A DNA stretch of 64,000 nucleotides from Istiophorus platypterus (GCA_016859345.1 CM029119.1:5025609-5089608), one strand, 5' to 3'. Shown: positions 12,696-24,962, counted from the first letter of the stretch. Translations and numbers: made by a program. The notes: generated by a model not told the origin, from the letters alone.

Positions 12696-15559
12696 GATAA
12701 AGCAGGAATATCATATGTCTCAAAATTGGGAGTTTGAACTACGGTTATTCTGTAAAGCGGCGGCGTGTGCTCTGATTGGTTGTTTTCATTCTTAATTTAA
12801 ATGACCAGAATGCCTTATTCCAAAACTGGGATTGGATTTATTAAAAGTAAGTCATATCCAGATGGGTTGTATGCTTGTACTTAGCTGGTTGCATTTGTCT
12901 TACACTGCGAAAAAGAGTTGTGTTTTTAAGTTAAGACAAATCAGAGCAAAAATCAGAAAAAGGCTGGAAATAATGTATGATTTGCATTATTTCCAAATCA
13001 AAATTATCAGCAAAAGGAGCCTCAAAAAATCAAATGCACATCCAATCAGATAAATAAACACACACACATCTAATCCATGTGTAGCCCTCACAGAGGAGTA
13101 GAGCGGGAAGTAGCTGTCGGCGAGCCCCAATAATGAGGGAACACCAGTGAACGCCAGGGGAAAAAGAAGCGGATGGAAAGAAAGATGGATGGAGAGAGCT
13201 GAGAGCGACTAAGGAAAATCCAAACAATAGGAAACAAACAAGAAGGCAGACTCAAAACACAGCAGCTCTGTTTAGAGATGGACAGAGACAGAATATAGAG
13301 AAAAAAAGGAAGAACAGCGAGAAACAAACTGGACCAATATGAGTTTTTAATGCAGTTAGTGAAATCAGTATTTGTACAATGAAGCCACCAGTATGATCTT
13401 TTGTTCTCATCCTGAATATCTGTTTTTAATGCAAGATTTTAATTACCCAAACCCAAAGCCACCTCAAAAATTTTCCATGTAAAATTTCCCCAGTGGTGCA
13501 TTCAGGCACTTGATGTCCCATGAGTAAGACCTGTCTTCTACTTTCAACTGCATTCCCCCCAATTTATATTCATTTATATTCATCTTCTTCAATGCCTTAG
13601 ATTACCCGTCTGAAGCAAGGGTTAAATATTTGCTAATTAACTTTTCTATAAAATTAACATGAAGCCAGTTCCTCTAAATGTAAGGAGGAACTTTATGCCT
13701 CTTTTTTGCATATGTTTGAAGCCAAAGTTTTTACTCTGCAATATTTTGTGGGCAATTTAAAGGGAGAAGCCATTTGGTGGTCCCCCTCACCAATTATTTT
13801 AATCGTCACCCTATCGAAAACAAGTGTATCCAGTGTTTTGTCTAAGCTTATAGATCCCTTTACCAATTTTTCAATCTTTCAGCCTATCTCACCGTCTTTA
13901 TTCAGTGGATGTAGCTGGCTGTAGATTGTTCCACACCAAAACATTGTTGAATTATTTCACCTTACCCACATACAGCAGAGGGCAAAAAGAAAGCATTGGA
14001 AATTACAAATCAGGTAAAAAGCCTCAGATCAAGAAGCATTTGGGACTAAAATGGAAGTATGGTTTCTCTGCCTTATCCCCCAGAAAGAACACTTTGTTTT
14101 CTGTTAGAGAGAGTGTAGGTGAGAAATATCTTCAAGTTGTAGTTCTTAGGTTTTTTTTATGAATTCAAACCCCACTTTGACAATACTTGTGGTCATGGTT
14201 TCTGTAATAGCCATTCAGTAAATCTGCATTCAGTCATTATCTCTCTAAGTCATATTTTTAATTAGTAGCAGTGGAATCTGCTGGATAAAGATGGCCGATC
14301 TAAGCACAAGAGATTCACCTAAAAAGAGATGCACACATGTAATCCAGCACAATTTTACCTCGTTGACAGCTTCACTGTTTACTGAGCTATATCAAGTTGC
14401 TGAAAATGCAAATTGAACACTTTACTGCCACTTTAGATGCAGGGTGAATTTTAATGTGAATTAGCCACAGGAAATATAATGAATTTGTACCTCGGTTGGA
14501 GCTGAAAGCAATCATGAGCACAAAATGCATCTACAAAACAATTCAGTTTTGAGAGGGGAGAGTAGGAACTGCACTATAACACAATGACATGGGTTAGACA
14601 GGAAAACTACAACTTGAAGGGGAATAAAGGAGCAATAAGAGGTGATCAGACAGAGTACGCTAGGCTCAGCAGTAAACAGTGGAATAAAAGTTACAGGAGC
14701 CACTTGGAGCAGTCAGCTCTCTGGGGGGCCCAGGCTGCTCTCTGTGAAGCGTCCAGTGCCTTTCCAGGTGCACACGTTGCAAAAAAAGTGGCTTTCACAC
14801 AGAAACAAAGAGACCAGCTACAGAGGAGCGAGGCAGAGAGGCAGATCTACAGTACAATTACAACACAACCGATCTGTATTTCTCTGCTGCTCTGACCAAC
14901 ACCAGGGAGCCAATATTCCCTGTTTTCCACAAGGTAGAATAAAATAGCACTTTTAAACAAACAAAAGAACAAAAGCACATAATAGAGTCTGCTCATGATT
15001 TCTTATCCATACTGACCTGTTGCAGAAGAACAGCAAAAAAACATTTCTATTACAATGGTGTAGTGAGTCTGCAAACACAATTCCCTCTGGTGGCTTCATC
15101 CCACCTGTTATTCTCTGGATGCGATATAATTGAGTTTCAATTAGAAATTCAGCTCAAATGTGCCAGTCACACATACACTGAAAGAGATTCTTGCCAAGAA
15201 GCAAGCACAGCACCACCTCAAACATCTCACATCCTTTGAAAAAAAGAGACAGTAAACACTGTTTCAGATGTTTCCCTACACATCCCTGATTTCCATCTAT
15301 TTTCTGCAAGAGTATTATTATCCAGACTGTCTGCCACCTGTTTGATTTGCATTGGTTTGATCTCGGTGTGGTCTCTTTCAGCTGTGTTTATGTGAGGATT
15401 CGAGAGATGCTGCAATGACACCTGTTAATGCAGCCAACAATAGCTCTGACCACCACATCTGTAATGAAGCACACCTGGATTTTCTGCATTTTCCTCTCCC
15501 TTGATGCACTTCAATGGACATGTAAAGTGAAATGAGAAGCTGCGGTTGTAAGACAGATG
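12696..15559. other. non-coding stretch, nothing recognised
   Basis: About 2.9 kb with no microsatellite longer than about 12 bp and no recognisable repeat. A direct doublet TTATATTCATTTATATTCAT lies near 13563-13583. Purine-rich around 13140-13325. Frames reach about 100 codons (14584-14895 and 14642-14947) but overlap each other and show no family likeness. Confidence 0.5.
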
Positions 15560-15960
15560 TGTAACCTGATGTTAGGAGACTACGACTGATCAAATCCAGC
15601 CTTGAGACAAAGTGTCCAAGCTTTCGTGAAACATCATTAGCGATGCTGCTAATAGGCTTGGAGCTAAACATGGATGTCAGCGGGGTTTGATGCACATCAC
15701 TGATACATTTGCCAGTGTTGTGGCTGGTGGATGAGAGGGCCTAATAACAGAGTAAAAGAGCCAGCCGTGGAAAGCATGTTAGCCACGTAGGCCAACAATC
15801 AGATCGAATGGGTGCTGAGTAAATACCAGTGGTTGACTAATAGCTATTAATGTCCTACAAGAGAGCCAGATAACCGCAGCATCACAATATTATTAGGGAA
15901 GTTTGAATTTGTGTTAAAGTGTTCTTGTCCTCCTGAGGGCAAAACATTTTTTCAAGCAAT
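15560..15960. promoter_or_regulatory. candidate conserved non-coding element (enhancer-like)
   Basis: Moderate-complexity block free of simple repeats, dense in homeodomain-type cores (GCTAATAGG, CTAATAACA, GACTAATAGC, TATTAATG, ATTATTAGG). Composition of this kind is common in vertebrate developmental enhancers. I infer this from texture only and know no matching element. Confidence 0.25.
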
Positions 15961-16239
15961 ATGAGAGGAAATTTTGTGAAGCCATTCAGCCAGTCACATG
16001 TCTTAAAGGAGCCAGTTTAATGTGTGTATGTTGTATATCAGGAAGAGGTTTACTCGTAATACGGGTGATTCTGTTTGTAAATCTTTTGTATATATGCATG
16101 GATTTGTTCAAACGGGGCTGATGATTGGTTGCTTTTTTTATGCGCTTTCAAGTTATTTTAAAGTCTGTCACAATAAATGTACATATGCATGTTGAGAGAG
16201 TTATTGGTTGCTGTGATTGTCAGTGCTCTCTACACAGGC

Positions 16240-16400
16240 CTTAGGAAACAGGATGCAAAATCCAGTCCTCCTTCTGTGCAAATTGCTAATATAAGGCTTT
16301 AGCAGCCTTAATTTGGCAAATTTGTGAGCAGAGTAAGTATCTGTGATCATTTTGTGGTCTAATTAAACAGTGAGAGTCGTCACCTACAAAACGCATTAAA
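16240..16400. promoter_or_regulatory. candidate conserved non-coding element
   Basis: Contains GCAAATTGCTAATATAAGG, CCTTAATTTGGCAAATTTG and GTCTAATTAAACAGTGAG in a repeat-free block. The paired AATT and TAAT cores suggest homeodomain binding. No alignment could be made, so this remains a compositional inference. Confidence 0.25.
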
Positions 16401-16959
16401 CGATACACAGAAATAAACGTTGGTGCGTAGTTCTAAAGACAAGTTCTTGCCTCCCTGCACTCCCACTGGCTCCTTTCTTTACCACACCTGACTATGTCTG
16501 CATTGATGTTACTGTACAATCATTTTCTCAATTCAGACACATCCTTCTTAATTCCTTATTTGTTTTTACAATTTCTGTATCGCCTCCTCCTGATATTTCA
16601 GGTTCCTGTAGTAGATAACTCCTCATCTACTCATGACCATCCAAATGCTTTTAGCTTGTGGAGCAACACATACTGACCCATGAGTGGAAAAAATATTTGC
16701 CAGGCTGAAACAGTATTTCTAAGATAATTTTGACTAGACATTTAAACACCCGTTGGATGCAGTCCTTATAAAAACACAACAATCCAGCTGAAATCAGGCC
16801 ATGTGAAAAGCTCATTTGGCCCAATGCTAATCCCCTACTGTCCTGGCAAAAAGGTACAGTGGCATAGCCACATGTAAACATCCGAGGCACCAGTTTCCTC
16901 ATGTAGCTGAGCAACTGTCTTTCGAATTGCAGTTTCTGAAGGCAGGGGCTGTTTAAGTG
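16401..16959. other. non-coding stretch, nothing recognised
   Basis: Pyrimidine-rich around 16440-16600, otherwise ordinary. The 104-codon minus-strand frame at 16651-16965 has no family likeness. Confidence 0.5.
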
Positions 16960-17180
16960 ACTCACACAGCTCTTAATTGGAGTGCCGGCAGCAGCTCAAC
17001 TAACCCCGTTAAGTTGTTTCAGATTAGCATTAGTAAGACTACTTGATTGCAGCTAATTCACCGGGATCACACAACACAAGACACTAATGGAGCTCCTAAT
17101 GAGTGATCCATCTGCAAATGAGAGCTGAAGGCCACTTTGTTAACTTTTAAAGGGCCATTGGCTTTGAAGGAAGAAAAAGG
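16960..17180. promoter_or_regulatory. candidate conserved non-coding element (best in window)
   Basis: A repeat-free block with many closely spaced developmental-factor-like cores: CTCTTAATTGG, CAGCAGCTCAACTAA, GATTAGCATTAG, TTGATTGCAGCTAATTC, CACTAATGG, CTCCTAATGAG and CAAATGAGAGC. The density of TAAT/ATTA plus CAGC words is far above its surroundings. The sequence does not show which gene it would control. Confidence 0.35.
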
Positions 17181-17839
17181 AGGTACGAGGAGCGCGATAT
17201 GAAGTTAATCTACTGAGAATGCTCTATCAAGGTCAATTTTACAAATCACTTAAAGGTCATGCAGGTGTTAACTGAAGGTCTAGGCCATGACTTTGACTGT
17301 GACTTATCATTTTTAGCTTTTCTGACGGATTACTACAGATATTTTGGCAGTTTTGGAACCATTTATGTTTGTTTTCAATAAGTGTGTATATCCAATTACC
17401 TACACAATTATATCTATCAAAGCTTTTCACTCACCGTCTTAGTGCACTGCAGAGATCTGTTTATTTGCATTGGCACAATGGAGCAGAATGATCAACAGCG
17501 GCTCTGCTCCGATGCATTGTGTAAATGTCATGCGGGGTCCCTCAGAAGCCACAGCTAGCTTCTATCATGAGACGACCATGCAAAATCACTCGGCCCCTTG
17601 AGAGTATTCACACATTTACATATCCTCATTCTTTCTTGGTGGCTCTCTGGTGTGAGATGACTTAATAAAAACATGTGCATGTAGAAAAAACGTCAAAAAT
17701 CCATCAGCACTGACAAAAGTATAATTAGAGCTTGTTCACAAGATGAAAAGTAAAGACGATGGAAGAGACAGTATATTGACCATAAGCTAGACAAAAGATA
17801 AACACACATCTATGCCCACGTGAACAGACACACTCTCAC
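17181..17839. other. non-coding stretch, nothing recognised
   Basis: Ordinary mixed sequence with no microsatellite and no recognisable repeat. Confidence 0.5.
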
Positions 17840-17965
17840 ACACTCACATTCTCCTCCTGTCAGAGCTAAGTATCTCCTGACACGGCGGGAGAGGTAATCA
17901 ATTCCCATTTGCATTAGAGCCAGGGTTCTCATTAAATCGCTGGTCCACTTTTTCTCCTCTGGGAC
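17840..17965. promoter_or_regulatory. candidate conserved non-coding element
   Basis: Contains GGTAATCAATTCCCATTTGC (homeodomain- and octamer-like words, CATTTGCATTAG) and GGTTCTCATTAAATCGCTGG. It is short and repeat-free, between CT-rich flanks. Inference from composition only. Confidence 0.3.
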
Positions 17966-19395
17966 TTTATATCTCACTGTCACACACTCCATCTCTCCTC
18001 CTCTCACTCCCTTTTTCTGCTTAGGAGGGAGAGGAAGAAGTGGTTTAATCCCTGCATCATTTCATCTAGAGGTGGAGGAGGCTATTGATATGTATACGAA
18101 CACACACACTTAGAGTTCTATATAGCTATACTGTAACTGTTTTAGGAAATAAGTGATGTTTCTGTATATGTTACATACGATGTGAAAACAACTTTATTTC
18201 CAAACTCACCCCACCATTATGATACATAGCAGTGACATTTATGTACATCAGCTTATCACCTCACTATCGGCCCATTACATTATCAGCATGCGCTCCACGT
18301 TTGATCAATAACTCTTTCATACAACATCATGACAGGTTTACCACCGCTACAGCCAAAACGAAAGGTTTATGGATTACAACTGTTTGATGGAAATCACTGC
18401 CTGCCAGCATTTATATGTACTGCCACACCACTACAATCAGTCTTCTGTCTATTCCACACAAGAAGTGAATGTGTGTGGGCAGCTACCTGGGAGCAGCGAT
18501 GTGGAGGCAGCAGGTATAAAGCTGCGGGGGAGTACAGCCCGCTTCAACTGCACTGATGAAACGTGCTTAGGGAGTTGACGCCAGATTTCCGAAAAAAAAT
18601 CCTCCTCACACAAGGTGAATCCTAATTAACAAAGGATTCCCATAGAGCTTTGGGGTTTACCGCCAGGCTTGTCGGAAACCCATGAAACTGCTCTGGCTAA
18701 TAAGCTGAGAGGAGAGGAGAGCATGTGACAGGAAGAGGGGAGGATGGCGGCATATATTTTTTTCTTTCTCTTTTCATGTGTTGTTTTATAAAACAGGCTC
18801 AAAACTACAAGAGACTTTCTTTAAGTTAGTGGGAAACTAAGCAAAAGCCCTTCCGAGTAATAAGCCTTTATTTTTTTTCTACTTTGAACTGGTGAGAAGA
18901 TCCCAAGCCCAGAAACTCCATGTCCTGTATCCCCATTGTTCACACGGGAACAATATCAACAATTTTCCCAGACCTGGATGATGTGTTATATTAATGCTGA
19001 ACAGTACGATCTCCACAGTTGGGAAATGCTTTGTAGCAGTTACGTTTTAGAATTTGCTAGATTATGATCATCCATCAACCGTCATGGTCCAACCAAAAAA
19101 CCCTGTACACTGTCAATCACTGGTATTCCAGTTATTTACACATTTTGTTTATACATTTTGTCTGGTCAACAGTGTTTTGTTTTGTTTTTTTTCATTCTTC
19201 CATAGTCACATGACTGTTGATCATAATTGTGGTTGCAATTGAACTTTGAAGTAATTGCTATCTGATTAAAATACATATATATTTTTTATTCTTGCATTGT
19301 AATAAGATGGAATACATTAAATTTAATAGCTACATTTATCTGAATATATCATATATAATCACAAAAAAAATCTGAAACATTACATTTTAGAAGCA

Positions 19396-19398
<3 letters not shown>
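17966..19398. other. non-coding stretch, nothing recognised
   Basis: About 1.4 kb of ordinary sequence; A+T-rich towards the end (19240-19390), which leads into the TA array. No supported gene. Confidence 0.5.
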
Positions 19399-19431
<33 letters not shown>

Positions 19432-19453
19432 AGAGAGAGAGAGAGAGAGAGAG
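19399..19453. repeat. compound (TA)15-(GA)n microsatellite
   Basis: (TA)15 at 19399-19428, then AA and about 23 bp of GA. The TA part can extrude as a cruciform and the GA part is a mirror purine tract; both are unstable sequence types. Confidence 0.97.
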
Positions 19454-19825
19454 TCTACACACTCTACTACCTCACAGGAGTAAAATTGAATTGCCTGTGT
19501 GGGCACACACACAAACATTTAAGCTTGACAGGCTCAGTATCACATGATGTACCTTGATGGAATTATTGCACGTTGTGATCAATATCCAATCAACTGTAAC
19601 ACAATGGACAGATGGACACCATTCCTTTGGGAATGTAGAAAAGGTCAAGAAGCAAAAGACACCTCCAAAGGTGCACATAAAATGAGGACGTCATTTCCAT
19701 GGAAGAGGCTGGAAAAAGTAATAATCCTGCGAACAAATACAAGTTTCGCAGTTTCTTACAGGTCATGAGTTCTTTTCTCCATCTCGTATCCATCATGAGC
19801 AACCACAGACTGATGATGAAGTCTC
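19454..19825. other. non-coding stretch, nothing recognised
   Basis: Ordinary mixed sequence between the compound array and the pyrimidine tract. Confidence 0.5.
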
Positions 19826-19995
19826 AAGTCCCTCTGCCCCTTTGTCTGACTGTCACTTTCTATTTCTGTCTCTATTCATCCCTCTCCTTCCTTTTCAACG
19901 CCTGTCTCTTTCTGTCCATCCCTCTCTGCATCATCCTCTCCATACAAGTCCTCCCAGCTATCACAGGAGAGGTCACTGCTTATTTCCATGCATAC

Positions 19996-20026
<31 letters not shown>

Positions 20027-20045
20027 CGTCTCAGACTTTTTCCTC
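19826..20045. repeat. pyrimidine-rich tract containing (TC)13
   Basis: CT-rich plus strand with a pure (TC)13 at 20001-20026. Frames through it give Ser/Leu-rich peptides on plus and Arg/Glu-rich peptides on minus, both low-complexity artefacts. Confidence 0.85.
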
Positions 20046-20799
20046 CACCTATGACTACAAAACCATCGATCATCTAATGAAATCTCCCACAATCAGTCAA
20101 ACCCTCTAAATAAGATGAATCAGTTGACATACAGAACGACTTAGACCTTTGAGGTTTCTCACAGGTTTTCATCACTAGAGTGAGATGCCTGTGAAACGAT
20201 GACTGCAAAACTGTATCAGACATTGCCATGATTTTTATGTGTATTTGCAGAAAATCATTCCTTACATGCTGAAAGAAAAGACAATCAAATAACAAGATTA
20301 CCTTTGTGGATTTAATCAAAAACAGCTTGTTTTTTTTCCTGAGAGCTGCAGTCAGCCTATCTAATGACCAACAGAGGGAAAGAGCCAAACAGAACTACAA
20401 ACACCCCATGCAAACACACTGGCACATGTACAGATTGATCCGCGTTATCTTAATTTTAACTCCAGACCCTGTGGGAGCCATAATTTGTGTCTGTGAGAGA
20501 GGGAGTTTAATCAACCCTAAAGTAAAGCAGCACTTAAAAAATCTCCAGACACCATCTTGGTTCAAACTGAGAGTCTGGAGGGGAGGTCAGATATTTCCCC
20601 AGGTGCCCGGTACAGTATATTCTCAGAAGAGCTAATGAACAGCAACACAACAAACTGAGAGGGAAAGGTACAGTCCATCCCTGTCCTTCCTCAAACAAAG
20701 CTGTTACAAAGGGGCGTATTATTTCTTAACATTAATCCATCCTATTTTTACATTTTTATATGAAATCTAAAACATCATAAGTCAGCTTCTTGGTTATTG
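20046..20799. other. non-coding stretch, nothing recognised
   Basis: Ordinary sequence. The overlapping frames at 20074-20388 (-) and 20306-20635 (+), just over 100 codons each, have no recognisable domain. Confidence 0.5.
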
Positions 20800-20852
20800 C
20801 TTGTTTTTCTTTTTTTTTCTTTGTTGTTTTGTTTTGTTTTATTTTGTTTTTT
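20800..20852. repeat. T-rich tract with TTTTG units
   Basis: T runs broken by C, then repeated GTTTT units. It could be the reversed tail of a retroposed element but no body is recognised beside it. Confidence 0.85.
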
Positions 20853-21199
20853 AAACCATGTAGGCTTTTGACATACTCACTACTGGTCTTAGAACTGTCA
20901 AGATTAGTCAGACTACTCACAAATGCCATCATTTGGCATTGCAGTGGTTCGACACATGTTCTAGGACAGGTTTCCTTAAAATAAAAAAAGTATTTAAATG
21001 TTACAGCTTACAGTTACAGTTTTTTACATTTTGTAATATTACCTATTAAAATTTTCTTGTATGTCCAAATGTTTCAGCACTCATTGAACTGTATATAAAT
21101 GGATAGAGGAGAGTGTTATATATATATCACCATATTGATGGGGCATTTACTGACTTAGTAATGTCAAAACAAGACCAACAAGACCGCTACTATTTAGGT
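20853..21199. other. non-coding A+T-rich stretch
   Basis: A+T-rich with a short TATATATAT run near 21117-21127. No gene. Confidence 0.5.
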
Positions 21200-21515
21200 A
21201 TAGTGGTATTTTGAGCTAAATGCTAATGTCACCAGGCTAACCCGTTCACACTGGCAATTCTAACATGCTGATGTTTAGCAGGTACAATGTTTAGAAAGTT
21301 CACCATCTTAGTTTAGTGTGTTTGCATGTTAACATTTGCTATTTAACACTGAACACAAAGACGCTGATGGGAATGTCATTAGTTTTGCATGTTGTTGATC
21401 ACAAACTAAGTTATGTGAGAAATACATATTTTTGATCTGATGATGTTGCTACATAGAAAGTCCGAGGACTATAGAAAGTCATTAGGAGTCAACGTCTGGG
21501 GACTTTGAATTTGAT
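21200..21515. repeat. interspersed repeat, family B, 5' part
   Basis: Reads TTGAGCTAAATGCTAATGTC, CTAACATGCTGATGTTTAGC, TTCACCATCTTAGTTTAG and GATGGGAATGTCATTAGTTT, the well-worn pattern of a repeat I know from many percomorph genomes. Its end (CTGATGATGTTGCTA and GTCATTAGGAGTCA) aligns with the copy near 58.8 kb (CTCATGATGGTGCTAGAGG and GCCAGTAGGAGTCA). No coding frame. Confidence 0.75.
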
Positions 21516-22080
21516 TAGGACCATGAGATCATGAGATAGGGGGTAGCTGGTGTAGAACTATACAATATTTGAAATTTGGTTGAGTTTTGGAGTTTGGGAT
21601 TTCATTCACATTCATGATGTGCTGCAAAATATCTCACTGTATCAAAGGAGGAAATATGAAATCTTTTAAAAACTCATAAGAAAGCATTAATTCTAATGTG
21701 CATACTGCCACCTCTCGCTTCAGGATGAAAGCAGGATGATGTTTTTTGTCAGAGGATGCCAGAACTTATTATCTGCATAACTTCAAAACAATGCTCAGTA
21801 AGTAGAGTTTGGGATATTTCAGAAGCGGGTGCATCAGGGGCTGTTGAGGCTTCTAGGATGGGTTAAAGACGAATACCAAGTACTTCGCTTTCTTTTACCA
21901 CATTTTTGTTATCCAAGCCTCTATTATACTCCTTAGTTCTCATATAAATAAATCTGCAAGCTCTGCGTCTATTTTTCCAAAAAGGTTAAAAATGTTCATT
22001 ACATGCACAAAGCAGAACGTGTGGATCAGCAAAGAGGCATTTGCAAAAACACATACAGTAGACTTTACCAAGCACAAATG
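21516..22080. other. non-coding stretch, nothing recognised
   Basis: Ordinary sequence after the repeat copy; GATCATGAGATCATGAG-like doublet just at its start. No gene. Confidence 0.5.
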
Positions 22081-22139
22081 CACACACACAGACGCACACA
22101 CAGACGCACACACACACACACACAGACGCAAACACACGC
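22081..22139. repeat. CA tract with recurrent CAGACGCA units
   Basis: CA dinucleotides with three evenly placed CAGACGCA variants. The repeated interruption suggests that a mutated unit was itself copied by slippage or unequal exchange. Confidence 0.92.
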
Positions 22140-22270
22140 TGCCCAACTGCATCTGGTTTGCGTTACCACGTTGATGGTGGGGAAGTGCATTGGCGCCCTG
22201 CTCCTATTGGTCCTTTGCTGGCGGCACTGGTTTTAATTGGTCATCTTAGTGCCAGACCCTCAAGCTCATA
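22140..22270. other. short unique segment between CA tracts
   Basis: G+C-richer than its surroundings. It contains two forward ATTGG words (CTATTGGTCC and AATTGGTCAT), which resemble inverted CCAAT boxes. No initiation signal was recognised. Confidence 0.35.
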
Positions 22271-22314
22271 CTCACATACACCAACACCAACACACACACA
22301 GACACACACACACC
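22271..22314. repeat. imperfect CA tract
   Basis: CA units with CCAACACCAA and CAGACA variants. Confidence 0.88.
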
Positions 22315-22622
22315 ACTAGCTAGGGGTTTCAAGGGGGAACGTTCTAGAAAAAAGGGGGAATGGCGGCCAAAGTTTCTAAGTTGAATTAATTGGGAGACAT
22401 TTTCTCCTCGCTCCTCTAGCTCACATAGACACAAGTGTTCGACTGAATTATTCTGCAAAGTTAGTAGAACTATTAATACCCCAAGGTTAGTGTGTGTGTG
22501 AGAGGGAAAACGTTAAGTATCGAGAGAGTAAAGCACAAGTAAGAAGGGGAAAAACCAGGAAAAAATAAGCAATGTTTCCTGTAATGAAAGAACAAAGTTT
22601 AAGCATATCATAGGGTTAGATA
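22315..22622. other. non-coding stretch, nothing recognised
   Basis: Ordinary sequence with two GGGGG-type runs near 22334 and 22357. No gene. Confidence 0.5.
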
Positions 22623-22651
22623 CAAACACACACACACACACATACACACAC
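22623..22651. repeat. (CA)n microsatellite with one CATA unit
   Basis: About 29 bp of CA with a single CATA interruption. Confidence 0.95.
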
Positions 22652-23703
22652 TCCTGTTTTCTCCTCTGTTCTGAGAGATGCTGTGATGGAACACACACAG
22701 TTGGAGACCACATGGCAGCTGGCTGATACTAAACCAGTAAGATGTGCAAAAATGGAGTGAAAGTCAAAAACATATTGTAATACAATAAATTTCAATTTTA
22801 TTCTATTCATTAAAACACTTGCGAAGTTAATTTTGCTCCATTAAATCCCTGCTTTTTCTGTATACGTCCCAAGGATGCCTGATTTTGTCAGGCTTGTTAT
22901 CATGCACAACTGTGACTCATCGCAGAGTGAGTCAAGCACAGAAATATATCAGAAATATCCAGTGCATGCTGAATAATGACGTATACAATCTATCCACTAG
23001 TCTATATGCTCCTTGGGAAACTTTCCCTAAGTGGAATAACATTTGGAGTACCATATAGGGCTGTAGCACTGGTCTGTGGGGCTGCATCTCCCTGGGAACA
23101 AACCACATGAGGGTCAATCGATATCTGGGCTCTGGTCTGCAGCCAAGTAGGGATCAGTTATCCCAATGCATCCCTCTGGAAAAGATACATAGAGTTGAGC
23201 CTGTGGCGTGCTTGCGTGTGTACTGTGACTGTATAAACCAGAGTAACCAGAGAAAGACACAACAGAGATTAGAAAAGGAAGAGAATATTAGAAAACGGTA
23301 TTCCCCATGTTGTATTGCGTGATTTTGTAGTGCAGGATATTATAATACTTGGCAACTTTTGAACAAAAGTAATTCCAGCCATGTGCTTCCCTCCTTATAC
23401 AGATGTTCTGTCTATTCTACCCTCTGATACGACAATCCATCCCACAGCGGACAAACTGCTACCAGTCAGGAGATGCCATAAAAAAGTAGTTGGCTCTGAA
23501 AAGTGTATAGTTCTGTCCTTCAAGGAGGAAATCCACATGGATTATCAAACATAAAACAAGCAAACCCAAACTGTATAAAGGAAGTCAATGCACACAGCCA
23601 AAAAATACTTACACCTCCCTGTAAAACCACAACTGGTAGTTTTTACACAGTTGTTTGTTTGGTTTTTTTACATTTTCTACAGACGAAATATATTTGGACA
23701 TAG
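22652..23703. other. non-coding stretch, nothing recognised
   Basis: About 1 kb of ordinary sequence with no supported gene or repeat. Confidence 0.5.
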
Positions 23704-23911
23704 CGTGTTAGAGGTGCTAGTAAGCCTTTAGGCAGAGCCAGGAATGCTGTTTCCCCGTGTTTCCAGTCTTTATGCTAAGTTAATTGTCTCCCTCCCGACT
23801 GTAGTTTCATACCTTATGGATAGAGATGACAATGGTTTCAATCTTCTCATCCAGAACTCGGCTAAATTTTATTCCTCAAAATCTTTAATAACTCTTTTGA
23901 AGGAATATTCC
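23704..23911 (-). repeat. interspersed repeat, family C, copy 1
   Basis: Plus strand reads GTGTTAGAGGTGCTAGTAAG, CCAGTCTTTATGCTAAGTTA, CAATCTTCTCATCCAGAACT and ends GAAGGAATATTCC. Its reverse complement aligns with 60.54-60.63 kb across TATGAA(G/A)CTACAG, CTTAGCAT(C/A)AAGA and GGGGAAA. From memory it is one of the commonest short repeats of percomorph fishes. The strand is given relative to the copy at 60.5 kb. Confidence 0.75.
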
Positions 23912-24835
23912 ACCACAAAAGTATATTTTGTTGATCGAAAACTCAACACCTGAAGAGACCGTGTAGCTGTGGAGTGGAGGATGTTTCCAGGAGCTTTCAT
24001 TAGCTTGAATTTCACACCTATTAATGGATTGTGGATTTGAAAGCAATGGCCCAGAGTTTCAGCAAAAAGGATCTTGTTTCTCAAACCTGTTTTTTTATAT
24101 AATCCACTAGTCTGTCATTAATACATATGATATGTATGTTCCAAACCCTGATCATCCCCCACAATATGACTAAATAGTGTACTTCCATGTCACACAATAC
24201 CCTCCTTATAGCTCCAAAACTCCACGACACATCTAGCAATTTATCGGCATGGCTAAGAGTTTGAAATCTCATGCAGGAAGCAGTTCATGTCAGTTGAATC
24301 CCTGTAATAAGTGGAAGAAAGTTTTTCAAAAAGTTTCATTTCATAAACTTTAATAGTCAAATATGCGCTGCTGACCAAATCCTCATCAATTAATCTACCA
24401 AAGATTCTTCAAGGTACATACATGTCAGAAAATTGTGAAAAAAGCTATTTACTCCTACTAGAGTATTAACTATCCACAGATTAGTGTTCAGTTGGGAGAA
24501 AAGAGTGAAAGGTACAAAATACATGCCTTTAAATGAAAGTCCAAATAGTGACTAGATCACAAAGCTTCAACCGCTAACTACTTTACCTGGGCGTGCAATG
24601 AATTTGTTGTGCCACTGGTTGATGTGACCAGCCACTGACAGCTGTGAATCCAAGCTGACCAAAGCTACCGTTCTCTGTGAAGGAGCAAACTACAAAGTTT
24701 TTAGAGCTACCTTTCAAGCCTATCAACGAAGAAGGTGAGTCTTGAAAACACAGGGGAAAGATTTTGTTGGAGTACTTCTTTAAAAGATCACACAGAGAAA
24801 ATTTGTCAGGTTTGATCGAGTCAAATAAAACACCC
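23912..24835. other. non-coding stretch, nothing firmly recognised
   Basis: Ordinary sequence. Part of 24540-24780 has the texture of a further worn repeat but I cannot name or bound it. No gene. Confidence 0.45.
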
Positions 24836-24962
24836 TTAAAGAAAATAAGCAGGAAAAGATGGAAGAAGAAAGAAAGGGATTATAAGAAAGCCATAGAGGG
24901 ACAGAGGAAGAAAATAAGTCCAAAGAATTAAAGAACGAGTAGAGAGGGAAAACAGAGAGAGA
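24836..24962. repeat. purine-rich low-complexity tract
   Basis: Almost all A and G on the plus strand, ending in GAGAGAGAGA. One of several such tracts on the same strand. Confidence 0.8.
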
